Of a stretch of 64,000 nucleotides of DNA, positions 19,366-30,960 are shown one piece after another (positions within the stretch are counted from its first letter, which is position 1; the number at the start of each line of letters is the position of its first letter). Made by a program: the position numbers and the translations under genes. Source of the stretch: Siphonodentalium dalli (Eukaryota > Mollusca > Scaphopoda > Gadilida > Siphonodentaliidae); contig CP136065.1 in assembly GCA_032622095.1 (NCBI GenBank), forward strand, positions 24,565,141 to 24,629,140. The letters are read 5' to 3'. A model generated the notes under the pieces. That model was not told the DNA's origin, ran no database searches, and was given only the letters and a program-made list of their open reading frames with translations.

Positions 19366-21307
19366 TACGAGCATATTATATACGGCAGCGACTTACTCAC
19401 AAATATTTTATCAACCTGCTTATCCGGAATATTTAAATATGGTAAAGTTCCAAAAAATGCAAAGAAAGGAATAATTATAACTCTACACAAAGGCGGTTCC
19501 AAAAGCAAAGATGACTTTAATAACTATAGAGCAATTACATTGATGCCTGCCCTATACAAATTTACTGAACGTGTGCTTCAGAACCGAATCGAGAAATTCT
19601 CACCCGGTACTCTAGAAGATGACCCATTGCAGCACGGGTTCCAAAAATGTTTGAGCTCAAATATGGTGTCGTACATGGCACTAGAATGTATTGATTATGC
19701 TAAAGATGTTGGTAACAAAATGTACGCATGTTTCCTGGACGCAATGAAGGCCTTTGACACGGTGTGGATCAACGGGTTGTTGTGCAAACTATATGATCGC
19801 GGCATTCAAGGCCTCTCGTTTTCTCTTATACATAGCCTGATATCTGATGTCCAATGTTCAGTTAGGTATAACGGTACATCATCCCGTTGGTTCACAGTGT
19901 GTCAAGGAGCAAGACAGGGGGGGAATATTATCCCTTTCATACTATATGATCTATGTGGACGACCTCATACTACAGCTGAGGAACTCAAGAAATGGTCTAA
20001 ACTTATATGGTATAGATTGTTCCAGCCCAACGCTAGCTGACGATATGTTATTACTTTCACTTACTATGACTGGGTTACGTAATCTTTGCGACATCTGCTA
20101 TCGTTACAGCACGGTGTGGCGCTATATGTACAACCCATCAAAATGTTCCGTTATTGTATTCAATGAATCTAAGGCGCGAGCAAACAAAACTGACCGTAGA
20201 TGGCATATTGGACCATCTGTAATACCGGAAGTGGAAGAAGTTACCCATCTTGGTATTCCTTTAAACAAGTATGATTTAAATGGTGCATTTGTATATACAA
20301 TTTGTCGCAAAATCAGGGGCACCTATCTCATGTTATCTAATGCTGGCCTTTACGCCGGTGGGATAACGCCACTGAGCTGTAAGACAATATACGAATCTAT
20401 TGTCCTCTCAAAGTCGCTATTTGGCGCAGAATTACTATGGAACCTGGCACATAAACATGAGGAAGCTCTTGAAAAATGCCATAGATTTTGTCTGAAACAG
20501 GTTCAGGGTTTACCTACGCGTGCTAGAACAGTTATCGTCCATGGGCTCATAGGAGTTCACCCTATTATGAGCTATATAGATGAACGAAAACTATCGTTCC
20601 TTAGTTCAATGTGTAATCTGGATAAAATTAAAACGGCCAAGGAAATTTTCATTTTCCGTCTTTATCAACACGCACTTGCTCCACCTACTTCTTGTAATAA
20701 TTTCTCCTCCGATATCATGGTAACAATGAATAAATACAAACTGGTAGACTACTTGCGTCTGTATTTGAAGGAATCAGTATTTCCTTCTAAAGAGAAATGG
20801 AAACAATTAACTAAAGCTCTCATTAATGAGACTGAGAGCGCGGCCTGGTCCGAGATAATTCATGCTGATAACTCCTTAATTCGATTCTCGAAGATTCAGA
20901 CCACGTTCGAAGTCTCGCTTCTGTGGAAATTGTGCCGCCTGTTTCCAGAAAATAAATTGTCTTATTACAAAATGGCACAAATTATACAATTCTCCTGCGT
21001 TCCGTGTGATACAGGTATTTGTTCAAATTGCTCTCGCGCGTACTCCGACTACATGCGGCATGCAATAGTCCAGTGTTCCTCATTAACGTGTATCCGTGAC
21101 GAAATAGAATTTTCTGTTTTGTGTAGATTTGGAGTTCAAATTTACATATGCTTTGATTCTCTTTCAGATGAAGATAAATTATTATTCTTCTTGACGGCAA
21201 AATTTGAAGAAATTGCCTCTTATGTCGAAGATATCAACGATTTTGCAAATTTCATAATTAATTGCACTTGTAAACTATGGGAAGAATATCATTGCCTCTC
21301 TGTTTGA
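19366..21307 (+). pseudogene. LINE B reverse transcriptase and C-terminal zinc knuckle
   Basis: Resumes with EHIIYGSDLL. RT motifs are ITLHKGGSKSKDDFNNYRAI, QHGFQKCLSSNMVSY, motif A FLDAMKAFDTV (19732-19764), motif B QGARQGG (about 19905-19923) and motif C LADDMLLLS (20032-20060; the usual Tyr/Phe-Ala-Asp-Asp has Leu first). The YVDDL just after motif B is the family's structural (Y/V)xDDL block, not the catalytic pair. A G-run of seven (19917-19923) carries a one-base frameshift. HLGIPLN and a thumb region follow. At about 21018-21075 there is a CCHC knuckle, CSNCSRAYSDYMRHAIVQC. The stop is at 21305-21307. Frameshifts and the CACTA insertion make it non-functional. Confidence 0.85.
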
Positions 21308-22055
21308 ATTGTAGTTAAACAATTTATAGTATACGTTAGTAATGACATAATACTATACATAACTCATAGAATCCATAGAATCCGAAGACACGACAAATGA
21401 GTAAATATATATACTTGAGTGGTACTGGGGAAATGGTCGGCTCCGAGTCGGTAAGACTGCACAAAGGCATTGGCGTTTGTGGGTCTTCCAGAGAGAGAGA
21501 TCCCTGATTTGGGTCCAACTCCGACTTGGTCGTCTCGGAGTATGCTATTTCTCTGGTCCCAGTTCTTTATATATTAAGATATATATAACCGTATAATAAC
21601 ACATCACATTTAGCCTGTCGTGGAGAGCCAGTTAGATATTTGACCATATGTTCATTCCATTACACGATAACGCTACATTGCCATTCTGGTCGTCTGTCTC
21701 TGTCTATATAAATATAACGAATGTGTGTCTGTTAGTATGAATACTTCATGCATGTAATTCGCCAATGTTTTGTGTGTGTCTGTCAGTATGAATGCTTCTG
21801 GGAGTTTGGTTGTTATAAATGGAAGTCATGCATGTAATTCTCCAATGTTATAGATGTGTGTCTGTTAGTATGAATGCTTCTATGTGTATGGTTGTTGTAA
21901 ATGGAAATCATGTATGTAATTCTCATGTTCACCACTTAGTTGATGACTGTAAATATGTTGACTTTTGTTACCTGTTTATGTTCTTATAATTTATATTAAT
22001 TGTATGCATTCTCTAAATATCTCCATGAATGGAGGAAATAAAGAATATATATATC
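21308..22055 (+). repeat. LINE B 3' UTR with internal repeats and stem-loop tail
   Basis: Three blocks of about 60-80 bp repeat near 21722, 21775 and 21853 (TGTGTCTGTTAGTATGAATG, then CATGTAATTC.CCAATGTT). The end shows CTCCATGAATGGAG followed by GAAATAAAGAATATATAT, a stem-loop plus short tail like those recognised in trans by LINE reverse transcriptases. A closely similar tail occurs at 44935-44967. Confidence 0.65.
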
Positions 22056-22160
22056 AGGCCGATTGATTACGCGGTGTATGTGTGATGGGGTGTGTGAGGG
22101 TGAGTGTGTTCTGTGAGTGTGTTCTGTTGTGAGAACGAACATATCCGAACCATATATTAC

Positions 22161-22512
22161 AGAGAGACTGTACCTAAATCCAGCATTTTATGGGACATCT
22201 CCAACTATATTTAAAAAAAAATATGCAACAAATTAATTAAATTTAGGCAGGAATGAGTGCAAAATACACTAAAATACTGTAGAACAACGTAAAACAACGT
22301 TGTAGTATTAATGAAAGTGAGTAAATGGCTTAATCCTACTCATTTTCGTCGTCATGAGTATCAGGTTGTTATCCGTGGTTCTTTGTGTACGCGAGGGTAT
22401 TTAACTCTCATCCTTGACTCATATTAATTCTTTTATTGGATGTGTTCTGTTGAGTATAAATAGTAAGAGATGGCCCCATAAATGGCTGGAATTAGATACA
22501 GTCTCCCTTTTG
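22161..22512. mobile_element. MITE (family T3-like), AGGGAGACTGTA ends
   Basis: The left end AGAGACTGTACCTAAATCC matches the complement of the right end GGAATTAGATACAGTCTCCC. Inner sequence (ATGCAACAAAT.., ACTCATATT.., TGTTGAGTATAAAT) is shared with 39269-39572 and 45569-45836. TTAA flanks are not preserved here. Confidence 0.65.
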
Positions 22513-22924
22513 TTTGAGAAGCACAAAGGGCTCGCAGAGGCTTATTGTCATCATTGTCGATAACGACTTCGAATAAAAAAAAGTCTATCGATTATCTTCT
22601 AAAGGGATTCTCAATTGATGGGTTCCCGGTTGATATGGTATGAACAAGGGACCAATATAGTTTATCTGTATAATTTCAAAGCCAGCTTATACGTGCACAT
22701 GTATAATGTAGCGGATGCAGATTTGCCCCTACTATAATGACTATACGATATCTTCAGTAACTGTTTAATCTATATAGCGGGCATTGTAAGAGGGATAACT
22801 CTGTCTTCTATGCTTCTCGGTATATTGTGATATCATTTGAAACACCCCTGGTTATCAGTGAAACGCATGATAGAGGTTGGCATGGTTTTAGTGTTCAAGG
22901 AGGCCAATCCAGGTCAGCTGTTCG
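22513..22924. other. No recognised feature
   Basis: No exon, repeat or transposon end recognised. Confidence 0.3.
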
Positions 22925-23720
22925 GATTCGTCCACTTCAGTTTAAACCATCGAGTTTAAACATGCATTGACGGTCCAGCCAAATCGGGTCTAAGGGGGCG
23001 TTTTTAGAGTCGTTCAGTAGCTAGCTGGTTCGGCGATTTGAGCATGCAATCGAACTCCCCAGTTACCAGGTAGACCACAATCAGGCCGATAGAATGGCTA
23101 CTGGCACGCGCACGAGTGCACGCTTATAATAAACCTCGTGTGATAATTAAAGACATATTAAGGTCTTGTTCGGTGCAATTGATAAGTTAGTACTCAGACG
23201 CTAAGCCAACTTGGGGAATGTAGCATTCTACTAATATAACAGCGCCGAAAATTTCGAAGAAATCGACCATGCCGCACCATAGAAAACATCGTCTGAACTA
23301 CTCTCAATTATTAATATTTACATCTCGATTCGCGACGCAACAATCGGCGATAAAATAACAAATGATTGCGCCATCGAGAGTCATTGCATTTAATTAATAA
23401 TATATAAGAATGACGGTGTGTGTGATCAATTTGGATTAATATTATTGCAAAATAACTACTTTTTTAGCAAGATTATTCTCAATTTCTATTTTGACCACCA
23501 TACCGGAGTGCTTCACGTGACTTTAATCAATAGTGACACAACATTAAGCCGGCGCTCTCACCTTATTGAAACACGTCAATCGATATTATACACCGCTCCA
23601 GCAATTGATCTGATTGTGTAATAATTTTAAACTGCGGTCCATAAATGACGTAATCTCAGGTCTAGCCTCACTAAACCAGGTTTAGCTGGACCATCAGATT
23701 ATATGATTTAGTTGGCGGCT
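22925..23720. mobile_element. GGTTTAAACC-family element, copy 1 with nested R2
   Basis: The left end GGATTCGTCCACTTCAGTTT, then CGGTCCAGCCAAATCGGGTC and AAGGGGGCGTTTTTA, matches 42258-42340. Near 23645-23705, AGCCTCACTAAACCAGGTTT and AGCTGGACCATCAG match 43520-43560. The middle (about 23140-23560) is a copy of R2. Confidence 0.55.
23140..23560 (+). repeat. Dispersed repeat family R2, copy 1
   Basis: Contains ATTAAAGACATATTA.GGTC, GATAAGTTAGTACTCAGACG, CATCTCGATTCGCGACGCAA and CACGTGACTTTAATCA. It aligns with 25245-25600, 32100-32490 and, inverted, 24085-24425. A length near 380 bp and no clear terminal inverted repeat leave SINE or MITE open. Confidence 0.7.
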
Positions 23721-23809
23721 GATGGTTATGAAAATAAAAAAATTATCGCAATTGACAAAAACAAAAATAACTTATCCCCACTCAATTTACATGCGTGAGC
23801 ACTTCTGGC

Positions 23810-23960
23810 TTCTACATTCCAAACCAAAATATACTCGTTGTCGTAATTATCGATTTCGCTGCCGATAGAACGCGGCCGTCCGAATTAGGCATTTACAATT
23901 ATTAGCCCCAGGGTCTAGATACGGACTGGTGTTTCCTGATAGATATTCTATTGTTATGTG
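23810..23960 (+). repeat. Dispersed repeat sharing CTTCTGGCTTCTACATTCC
   Basis: Matches 24700-24865 closely and 43630-43770 more distantly, including GTCGTAATTATCGATTTCGC and GAATTAGGCA. It seems to be part of the GGTTTAAACC-family element. Confidence 0.6.
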
Positions 23961-24030
23961 TGTGAGGGTGTGTGTGTGTTGGGGGGGTGGGGGTGTGTGT
24001 GTGTAAGGGCGAGGGTGTGTGTGTGTGTGC
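23952..24030. repeat. GT/G-rich microsatellite
   Basis: TGTGTGAGGGTGTGTGTGTG followed by a GGGGGGGTGGGGG stretch and a second TGTG run. Confidence 0.9.
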
Positions 24031-24084
24031 CTATAGCACCGAAAGTTTATATATTTAAAGTGATGTTAAACACTCCAGTAGTGT

Positions 24085-24425
24085 GATCAAATAGAAATGG
24101 TGAATTATCTTCCTCAACGTAATTATAGTTTACAAATATTATATCTAAATTGGCCACACACACACCATAATTATTATATATTAATGACATGCAGTGACTC
24201 TCGATGGCGAAATCGTTTTCGTAATTTTATCGCCGATAGTTGCGTCCCGAATCTAGATGTAAATATTTACCTTTGAGCGTAGTTTAGACGATGTTTTCTT
24301 TGGGGTGATGCGATCGATTTGCATAATATTTTCGGCTATGTTAGTAGATTGCCACATTCCCCCAGTTGGCATCGTGTCGGAGTACTAACTTACCAGTTTC
24401 ACATACCCGAACAAGTGCATAATAT
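24085..24425 (-). repeat. Dispersed repeat family R2, copy 2 (inverted)
   Basis: Complement of the 23140-23560 sequence: GACTCTCGATGGCGAAATCG, ATCGCCGATAGTTGCGTCCC and GTACTAACTTA are visible in reverse order. Confidence 0.7.
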
Positions 24426-24433
24426 GCCGTTAA

Positions 24434-24649
24434 CCCTTCCATGACTGGAGCTTCCTGAAATTTTGCAAAAACCCTGTACCAATACATTCTCTTATATATG
24501 CGAGTCTTTCATCTCTCACATATATAAGAGAATGCATTGGCCTAACAAAAATTACGTTGACCTTGTAGGCGAGTGCATTATATATGGCTCCCTATGCACT
24601 GACACATAATATTTAATGCTGCACCAATGCAGCTCCCGTCATAACAGGG
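24434..24649. mobile_element. TTAA MITE (family T2), full copy
   Basis: 216 bp, TTAA at 24430-24433 and 24650-24653. Starts CCCTTCCATGACTGGAGC and ends CCCGTCATAACAGGG. It holds one palindrome module (24477-24541) near the left end. Confidence 0.88.
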
Positions 24650-24889
24650 TTAAGCTGGTTATTTTTAAGCGGCATGTTGTATTCATTTATCATACAGGCG
24701 TGAGCACTTCTGGCTTCTACATTCCAAACCAAAATATGCTCGCTGTCGTAATTATCGATTTCGCTGCCGATAGAACGCGGCAGTCCGAATTAGGCAATTA
24801 CAATTATTATATCTTTGAACTGGTGTTTCCTGATATATATTCTCTGGTTAGGTCTGTGAGTCTATAGCACCGAAAGCTTATATCTTTAA

Positions 24890-25098
24890 CCCTTCCATGA
24901 CTGGAGCTTCCTGAAATTTTGCAAAAACCCTGTGCCGATGCATTCTCTTATATATGCGAGTCTCACATAGGGGGCCTAACATATATAAGAGAATACATTG
25001 GCCTAACAATATTTACGCTGACCTTGTACATCAGTGCTCCCTATGCACTGGCACATAATATTTAATGCAGCACGAGCGCAGCTCCCGTCAAGACAGGG
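24890..25098. mobile_element. TTAA MITE (family T2), full copy
   Basis: 209 bp, TTAA at 24886-24889 and 25099-25102, same ends as the 24434 copy. The palindrome module (24939-25003) has a variant tip CACATAGGGGGCC. It is separated from the previous copy by the 24700-24865 dispersed repeat. Confidence 0.88.
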
Positions 25099-25244
25099 TT
25101 AAGCGGGTTATTTTTAAGCGCCGCGTGTTGTATTCATTTGTCACCCGCCTTTATGGACCTGGCCATGGTGATGTATTTTCATTAAATGCCTAATATCGGC
25201 TTGGAATGGTGGTTCGGACAGAGGAAGGTTAACAATGTCCCAGT

Positions 25245-25600
25245 TAATTAAAGACATATTATGGTCTTGTTCGGGCGCATGAAATTGATAAGTTAGTACT
25301 CAGACACTATGCCAACATGGGGAATGTAGCATTATACTAACATCGCTGAAAATTTCGAAAAAAGCGACCATTCCACTCCATAGAAAAAATCGTCTGAACT
25401 ACGCTCAATTGTAAATATTTACATCTCGATTCGGGACGCAACTATCGGCGATAATCTAGCGCAAATGATTTCCCCATCGTGAGTCATTGCGGAATGACGG
25501 TTTATGTTTTCAATATGGATTAATATTCGTAGAAAATAACTACTTTGAGCAAGATTATTCTCAATTTCTATTTGATCATCCATAACTTTAAGCAGTCCGC
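25245..25600 (+). repeat. Dispersed repeat family R2, copy 3
   Basis: TTAATTAAAGACATATTATG is followed by GATAAGTTAGTACTCAGACA, CATCTCGATTCGGGACGCAA and CTATCGGCGATAA. Matches copies 1 and 4. From 25600 to 25950 nothing certain is seen; a minus-strand open frame there has no recognised domain. Confidence 0.7.
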
Positions 25601-25956
25601 TCCTATTCGTCATCTCTAGTTTAAGTGTCGCATTGAGACTGTTGGTTGCTGAAGTAGGATATGTTGATAAGGGAAGCATTGGGTCTATCAAATTGAATTT
25701 TTATTTTTTTATTTTTAATTTGTCTACCACAATATGTTTTATTAAAAAATACACTGACAGTTGGTGAACGGAAACATGAAATTGACTCTAATTCAAAATT
25801 ATCATCGTCGGGGGTCCATGGTGGCACAGTTGGTAAGGTACATTCTGCAACCTAACGCAACAGAACTTAAATTAAAAATATAATGTCCAACACCATCGAA
25901 CAAAGCAATCATTCAAATCATTCAAACAGTTACATGTAGTTTTAGTATTATAATGT

Positions 25957-26410
25957 GTGACCCGCCATATCAAATCCAGTCGTAAGTCGGGATTTTTTTA
26001 CCCTTGCCAATGCATTCTCGTATATATGTGAGTCGACCATAGGTCGCCTCGCATATATAAGAGAATGCATTGGCCTAACAATATTTTATCATTTTTTTTA
26101 AATAAATGTTTCTTACAATTTTTAGGACATAAAATAAAAAACATCCATTACCCTGCAGGGAGCCCCACACATATATAGAAGCATATAGAAGAGTGTTGTC
26201 TGCTCATGTTTGTCTGGGTCTCTGTATGGGTGAAATTACAAAATTGTTAAAGAATACAAGAAACAATTATAAAAATTGTAAAAAATTGTTAGGCCAATGC
26301 ATTCTCTTATATATGCGAGGCGACCTATGGTCGACTCACATATATACGAGAATGCATTGGCAAGGGTAAAAAAATCCCGACTTACGACTGGATTTGATAT
26401 GGCGGGTCAC
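25957..26410. mobile_element. GTGACCC MITE (family M1), full copy, TSD ATGT
   Basis: 454 bp with long terminal inverted repeats (GTGACCCGCCATATCAAATC at the left and its complement at the right). They extend inward through GTCGTAAGTCGGGATTTTTT and a 68-bp palindrome module at each end. The 4-bp direct repeat ATGT flanks it (25953-25956 and 26411-26414). The asymmetric centre (GGGAGCCCCACACATATATA) gives orientation. Confidence 0.9.
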
Positions 26411-27177
26411 ATGTATGTTTTAATAGTTTGTCAGGAACTTTGATGTAGAGTGTGTATACTTTTCTCCGTTATCGTATGTCGGCTGTCAGCAAACAATCAA
26501 ATTAACAAACATCTACATGAAAACAACGTCATCTTTTTTCCAGTCAAGTCCTGTTTTTTTTTGGAGTTAACTCCCTTCTCATGCGACATCAGCGGAGCAG
26601 CCCGTCGCAGTCGCTACATTGTTCTCAACGAATAGGTTGAATGTGAGCGTTATCCTGGTCGCCCAAGTCGGAGCCTTGTTTTCGCACAGTTTCGAACCTG
26701 GAAAAAAATATATATTGACAAGTACCACCCAGGGACGTGGTTAACGGGGCTCGGGTGGGTGTCGCACCCCACCACATTGGTTGCAGTTATCAATAGTTGG
26801 AAATGTCATGCCTCGCACACCATGAGTTGGAAATTTCACATAAAAATATGATTTTCCAAATATAATTTGTTTTGAAGTTATTTGCAATTAGATAAAAAGT
26901 TGCAAAAGTTTTCGATCAAATGTTTGGAATAAATTGACCATTAATTGAAATATTGTCCAAATTGTCCGGTTGGAAACATCCGACAGTTGGATAGTTTGAG
27001 GTACCAGTTGGAACAATCCAACCCAAGGAGCTGCAAATGGAATTCCTGCTAGTTGTGAACTTGGTCTGGTATAAGTGTGGGGGGGGGGGCTATTGGAAAT
27101 TCCAAGTAGAACACCACAAACGGAGACCCTCTAGCCGCGTGCCTGGTACCACTGGCTGGCGTATAATTGTTCTAAAA

Positions 27178-27226
<49 letters not shown>

Positions 27227-27860
27227 GGGGAGAGAAATAGAAGAGGAAGAGAGAGAGAGGGACAGTGAGCGGAGGAGAAATATATATACTGATAATATCG
27301 GGACGTGGCGCAGCGGGGGGGGGGGTTTATCTCATCCCAAATTTGGCCAAAACATTCAACAGTTGAAAATGAATATTAGTAGGAAATTTCAGACCAAAGG
27401 TAGGTTGAATATATTCTGATAGTTCAATATTTAAACCAGATTTAGTAGTGAAATTTGTTGTTTTCAGATAAAAACAAATGGAATAGTTACCTTCTTTCGG
27501 TCAAATGGTTCGACTGAAAGAACAATCAGTTGGCAGCTTCCATCGATAGGTGGGTGTTGGGTTGGAAATCCAACAGCTGAACAATTGGAAATATTGAGAT
27601 ACTAGTTGGAAATCTACAAAGCTAGGGGTGGCATTTATCGGACCTGGAATTTATCGTCTGAATCAAGAGGTGCAGTTCTAAGTTCCAAGGTGGAAACACA
27701 CCAAACGCAGATTCACTGGGCACGCCCCTGTCCATAATCCAGCTACACGTAGGTAACACAAGTCGGGTTATTAGAGAGGTTCTGCATGCAGCCTGTGACA
27801 TTTTCGGCAGATAAGACGCGACCTGATTTCCAGGTTGTCCTAAGTCCATTGTTCATGTTT
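26411..27860. repeat. Region of old decayed repeats with G-runs
   Basis: GTTGGAAAT and similar phrases recur irregularly. CAGGGACGTGG at about 26732 and GGGACGTGGCGCAGCGGGGG at 27300 may be old hAT-like ends. The minus-strand open frame at 27849-27622 shows no domain I recognise. From 27903 to 28021, TATACTTCTAACACTGTC recurs as a direct repeat. Confidence 0.35.
27181..27226. repeat. GA microsatellite
   Basis: An uninterrupted AG tract followed by imperfect AGAGAGGGGGAGAG-like sequence to about 27265. Confidence 0.95.
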
Positions 27861-28417
27861 TTGAGATAATCGATTTTTAAAGTTTGAATCTCCGATGCGG
27901 GTCAACTATTAACACTATGGATATACTTCTAACACTGTCTAACATAAGATACTATGGGTGTGCGGGATGGGGAGGTGGGTGGGTAACTATTAAGACTATG
28001 GCTATACTTCTAACACTGTCCGATTGGAAAATCATTCCTTTAATAGAATAAATAAGCATCACAATTCATAAATTAAATGTAATCCTGTTTGTGTGAGAAT
28101 ACTGCATGTAGGGTGCATATTTTGGTACTTAGGAATTACTGGAACTTAATTACACTACGACTAGTTCAAATGAAACAATTGAACTGAAATTTTATAGAAT
28201 GCCCACCTTGTTCTATGTGGCAGAAATACTAGGATAATTATCACTTAGAACAAACACGATAATATCACAGGTCTGAATCTTAGCAGGACATCTTGGAATA
28301 CAGAGAGCATATGACATATAATTGTTATATATAATGGAGTACATTCTCAACCGCGTCGGCTTTCAAACACACAGGCCTCTAAAACATACTGCTGGTCATT
28401 TGCAGAATTTGTGGGCT

Positions 28418-28500
28418 AGAATGAGGTCCCCAGAGGGTGAATTTAATGACGTTACCACGGGATAGCGTATCCAAATTCAACCTATGGGGACCTCATTCTG
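28418..28500. repeat. R4 hairpin repeat, copy 2
   Basis: AGAATGAGGTCCCCAGAGGG pairs with the CCTATGGGGACCTCATTCT arm. The loop holds TGACGTTACC. It is better matched than copy 1 at 7860. Confidence 0.75.
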
Positions 28501-28724
28501 CATGGCCGCATCTTTTGTGGGACATGTATACACATATTAAGTTCCCGGGTGGTGAATATTGTGATGTGCACCCATTGGGCACCTGGGTTATGCATTGTAT
28601 CGTCTGCTAATTTGGGGATATAGAGAAACTAATGAAAAACATGAAACTATCTAAGAAGTTTCTAAAGAATCTAAAAACAAATAGTTAATTCCAGTTAATT
28701 TGATCATAAAGATACTTTCCAGAG

Positions 28725-28835
28725 AAGATGAGGGCTAAGCAGAATGAGGTCCACAGAGGGTGATTTTGGTGACGTTATCCCGATGTGCGTGTAGCGTCAC
28801 TAAATTCACTCTGTGGGGACCTCATTCTGCAATTA
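28725..28835. repeat. R4 hairpin repeat, copy 3
   Basis: GCAGAATGAGGTCCACAGAG pairs with CTCTGTGGGGACCTCATTCT, with a GTGACG/CGTCAC inner stem. The closely matched arms suggest a fairly recent copy. Confidence 0.75.
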
Positions 28836-28929
28836 ACCAGCACCATGTTATAAGGCCTGCAAACACACCTAATCATGTATAGCCTATTCAGTATTCCACA
28901 CCAAGGCAGGCAGTATGTGGTTAACATTT

Positions 28930-29387
28930 GTGATCCGCCATATCAAATCCAGTCGGAAGTCGGGATTTTTTTACCCTGTGCCAATGCATTCTCTTATATA
29001 TGCGAGTCGACCATAGGTCGCCTCGCATATATAAGAGAATGCATTGGCTTAACAATTTTTTATCATGTTTTTTAAATAAATGTTTCTTACAATTTTTAGG
29101 ACATAAAATAAAAAAAACATCCATTACCCTGCAGGGAGCCCCACACATATATAGAAGCACATAGAAGAGTGTCGTCTGCTCATGTTTGTCTGGGGCTCTG
29201 TATGGGTGAAATTATAAAATTGTTAAAGAATACACGAACAAATTATTAAAATTGTAAAAAATTGTTAGGCCAATGCATTCTCTTATATATGCAAGGCGAC
29301 CTATGGTCGACTCGCATATATAAGAGAATGCATTGGCACAGGGTAAAAAAATCCCGACTTCCGACTAGATTTGATATGGCGGGTCAC
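28930..29387. mobile_element. GTGACCC MITE (family M1), full copy, TSD ATTT
   Basis: 458 bp, with one change in the left end (GTGATCC). Flanked by ATTT at 28926-28929 and 29388-29391. Same orientation as the 25957 copy. Confidence 0.9.
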
Positions 29388-30440
29388 ATTTGTTTGTTAT
29401 TCTCTCGTATTTATGATCGTATTCGTTGTCTCTATGCTATGTTGCCATTTACCTTACAAGCTACATGTCACTGGCTAAAAGCGGAACCTCTCTATTTATT
29501 CGACTACTGTGCCATTCAGGAATAAATGGCCGCCCACATTTTGGTCCAAGAGACCTAAAGCCAAAGTAGTTAGCGATTCCTAAATGTATCCTTTAATGCG
29601 ACATAAAGTTGTACCGTGCTAGTTCTCTTAGGAATATTCAGGTAATAAGTTCAACAAACGACCATAGGTCGTATGTTTAACTTATTATCTGAACATTTCC
29701 CTCCAATAAATATGAATCCTTCAGCATTTATATCATGTTTTCGTGTGCTAATTTATCCTGAACACCCCATACAAATGAATAATATACCATTCCAAGGTGT
29801 ATATTTATGACTTAATGGGATAATCTCTCTAATCGGGACAACCATTATTTTATTAAACATATTACTTTATCAAACTATTCCATAGAATGTAAATTTCCAG
29901 TTTTCAATCCTTCTTTTAATCTAGTAAATCTTTAAATGGCAATAAAACACAATCTAACTGGTTTTCTTCTTCTGCTATTGAATACTAATACTAGTGATAA
30001 TTTCTGTTCATGTAGGGTTTCTTCTGTAAATATAGGCTTATATTAGGACCATCATGGGAATAAGAGAATTCCAACTTGGAACTCTCTTTCTGATGTGATC
30101 ATAGGCAATTATTACAATGTACAGAACAAAATTATCGAATAGAAATTTAACATCATCTTTTTCAACCTTCCGCAAATTTGAAAACATCTCATAGCAGCTA
30201 TCCACCACGATCCCAAATAATATTTCCATCAATGTAAAACTTGAAATTATTTGTGGTTGTTATGTAATACCTTTATTTACATATATATATTCACATATGT
30301 CATTTCCAATAACAAATCAATAAAAAAAATTATTATAGAAAGTGCTATCAAGTTTCGAATGACACGAGTGACAATCATTGGGATGCATATATCAGGATGC
30401 GTCATAGCGACATACACCTTCAGTTCAGTTCTAGACATAC
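29388..30440. other. Mostly unrecognised; contains R9 hairpin
   Basis: At 29640-29705 a hairpin with arms AATAAGTTCAACAAACGACC and its near complement belongs to R9. The minus-strand open frame at 30232-30038 shows no domain or clear splice site. If the exon at 30561-30441 is real, this may be its downstream intron. Confidence 0.35.
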
Positions 30441-30561
30441 CTCCCTTCTGTGTAACGAAGCCTATCAACTGTCGGTGACTGAGAGCCTGTATAAGGGTGC
30501 TGCCGTAGTTATTTGCAATGAAATCCCTGGTAGGGGCTGTCAAACGCAATGTTGGTTCATC
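30441..30561 (-). CDS. Orphan internal coding exon
   Basis: A pyrimidine-rich CTCTTCTATTCACAG acceptor at 30562 and a GGAG|GTATGT donor at 30440 bound 121 nt. It reads DEPTLRLTAPTRDFIANNYG followed by STLIQALSHRQLIGFVTQKG in phase 0 to phase 1. Codon and residue use look like real protein (charged, folded-looking, no repeats), unlike the surrounding frames. The family is not recognised. No partner exon was found with confidence. Confidence 0.55.
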
Positions 30562-30960
30562 CTGTGAATAGAAGAGACAAGAAAGGCACATTTGATATAC
30601 TATTGCGAGGAACGTGAAGTTACCCCCGTAAATCGTAAACCAACATGTAACGCTTCTTATATCGATATATTTATAAATACTAACGGTGTTGCCGGGATAT
30701 CTGTTTTGTTAAAAAAAGAAAGAAAGAATAGCATATACAGTAGTTAACCGTCAACTCCATCATAGTCACTATCGCGCCACTGGATTTGAATTGGCCCCTT
30801 GTGATTCGTTACACTTAGCATACATACGAAATCCTCAAAATAACAAGTGCAACGCCAATCGTGGTATATTCCACCGACGCTCAGTTTAGAGAGTGGACAA
30901 TACTAAATAGTTGTATGGATATGGATAATTTTGTTTATATAAAAAAACAAGGGACGTAAC
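30562..30960. other. No recognised feature
   Basis: AT-rich; would be intron or intergenic relative to the 30561-30441 exon. Confidence 0.3.

Larger units (their letters stand above)
10584..22055 (+). mobile_element. LINE B, non-LTR retrotransposon interrupted twice
   Basis: Full extent inferred for one plus-strand LINE. The endonuclease start is at 10584-10671, the rest of the endonuclease and connector at 16650-18132, the reverse transcriptase at 19366-21307, and the 3' UTR ends with a stem-loop plus AATAAAG near 22030-22050. Two insertions separate the parts: about 6 kb at 10672-16649 and the 1233-bp CACTA-like element at 18133-19365. LINE C (62131-63340) belongs to the same family. The clade is not resolved; the C-terminal CCHC knuckle and APE endonuclease fit the Jockey/I/Nimb side of non-LTR elements. 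Confidence 0.7.

Noticed and set aside
19960-19980. YVDDL as the reverse transcriptase catalytic motif of LINE B
   Set aside because: In this LINE type the block just after motif B has a conserved (Y)xDDL; the catalytic pair is in LADDM about 70 bases further on.
21410-21545. Possible tRNA or structured RNA after LINE B (GGTACTGGGGAAATGGTCGG)
   Set aside because: No anticodon stem or B-box could be fitted; position fits the LINE 3' UTR.
25809-25860. tRNA-like start GGGGTCCATGGTGGCACAGT
   Set aside because: A-box-like phrase only; no T-arm or acceptor stem complement follows.
27622-27849. Minus-strand 75-residue open frame
   Set aside because: Sits in an old repeat region; no domain, signal peptide or splice sites.
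28921-29525. Repeated small open frames (CILLYMRGDLWSTRIYKRMHW and relatives) in 28.9, 39.6, 40.2 and 60.4 kb
   Set aside because: They are translations of the M1 palindrome module and recur only because the MITE does.
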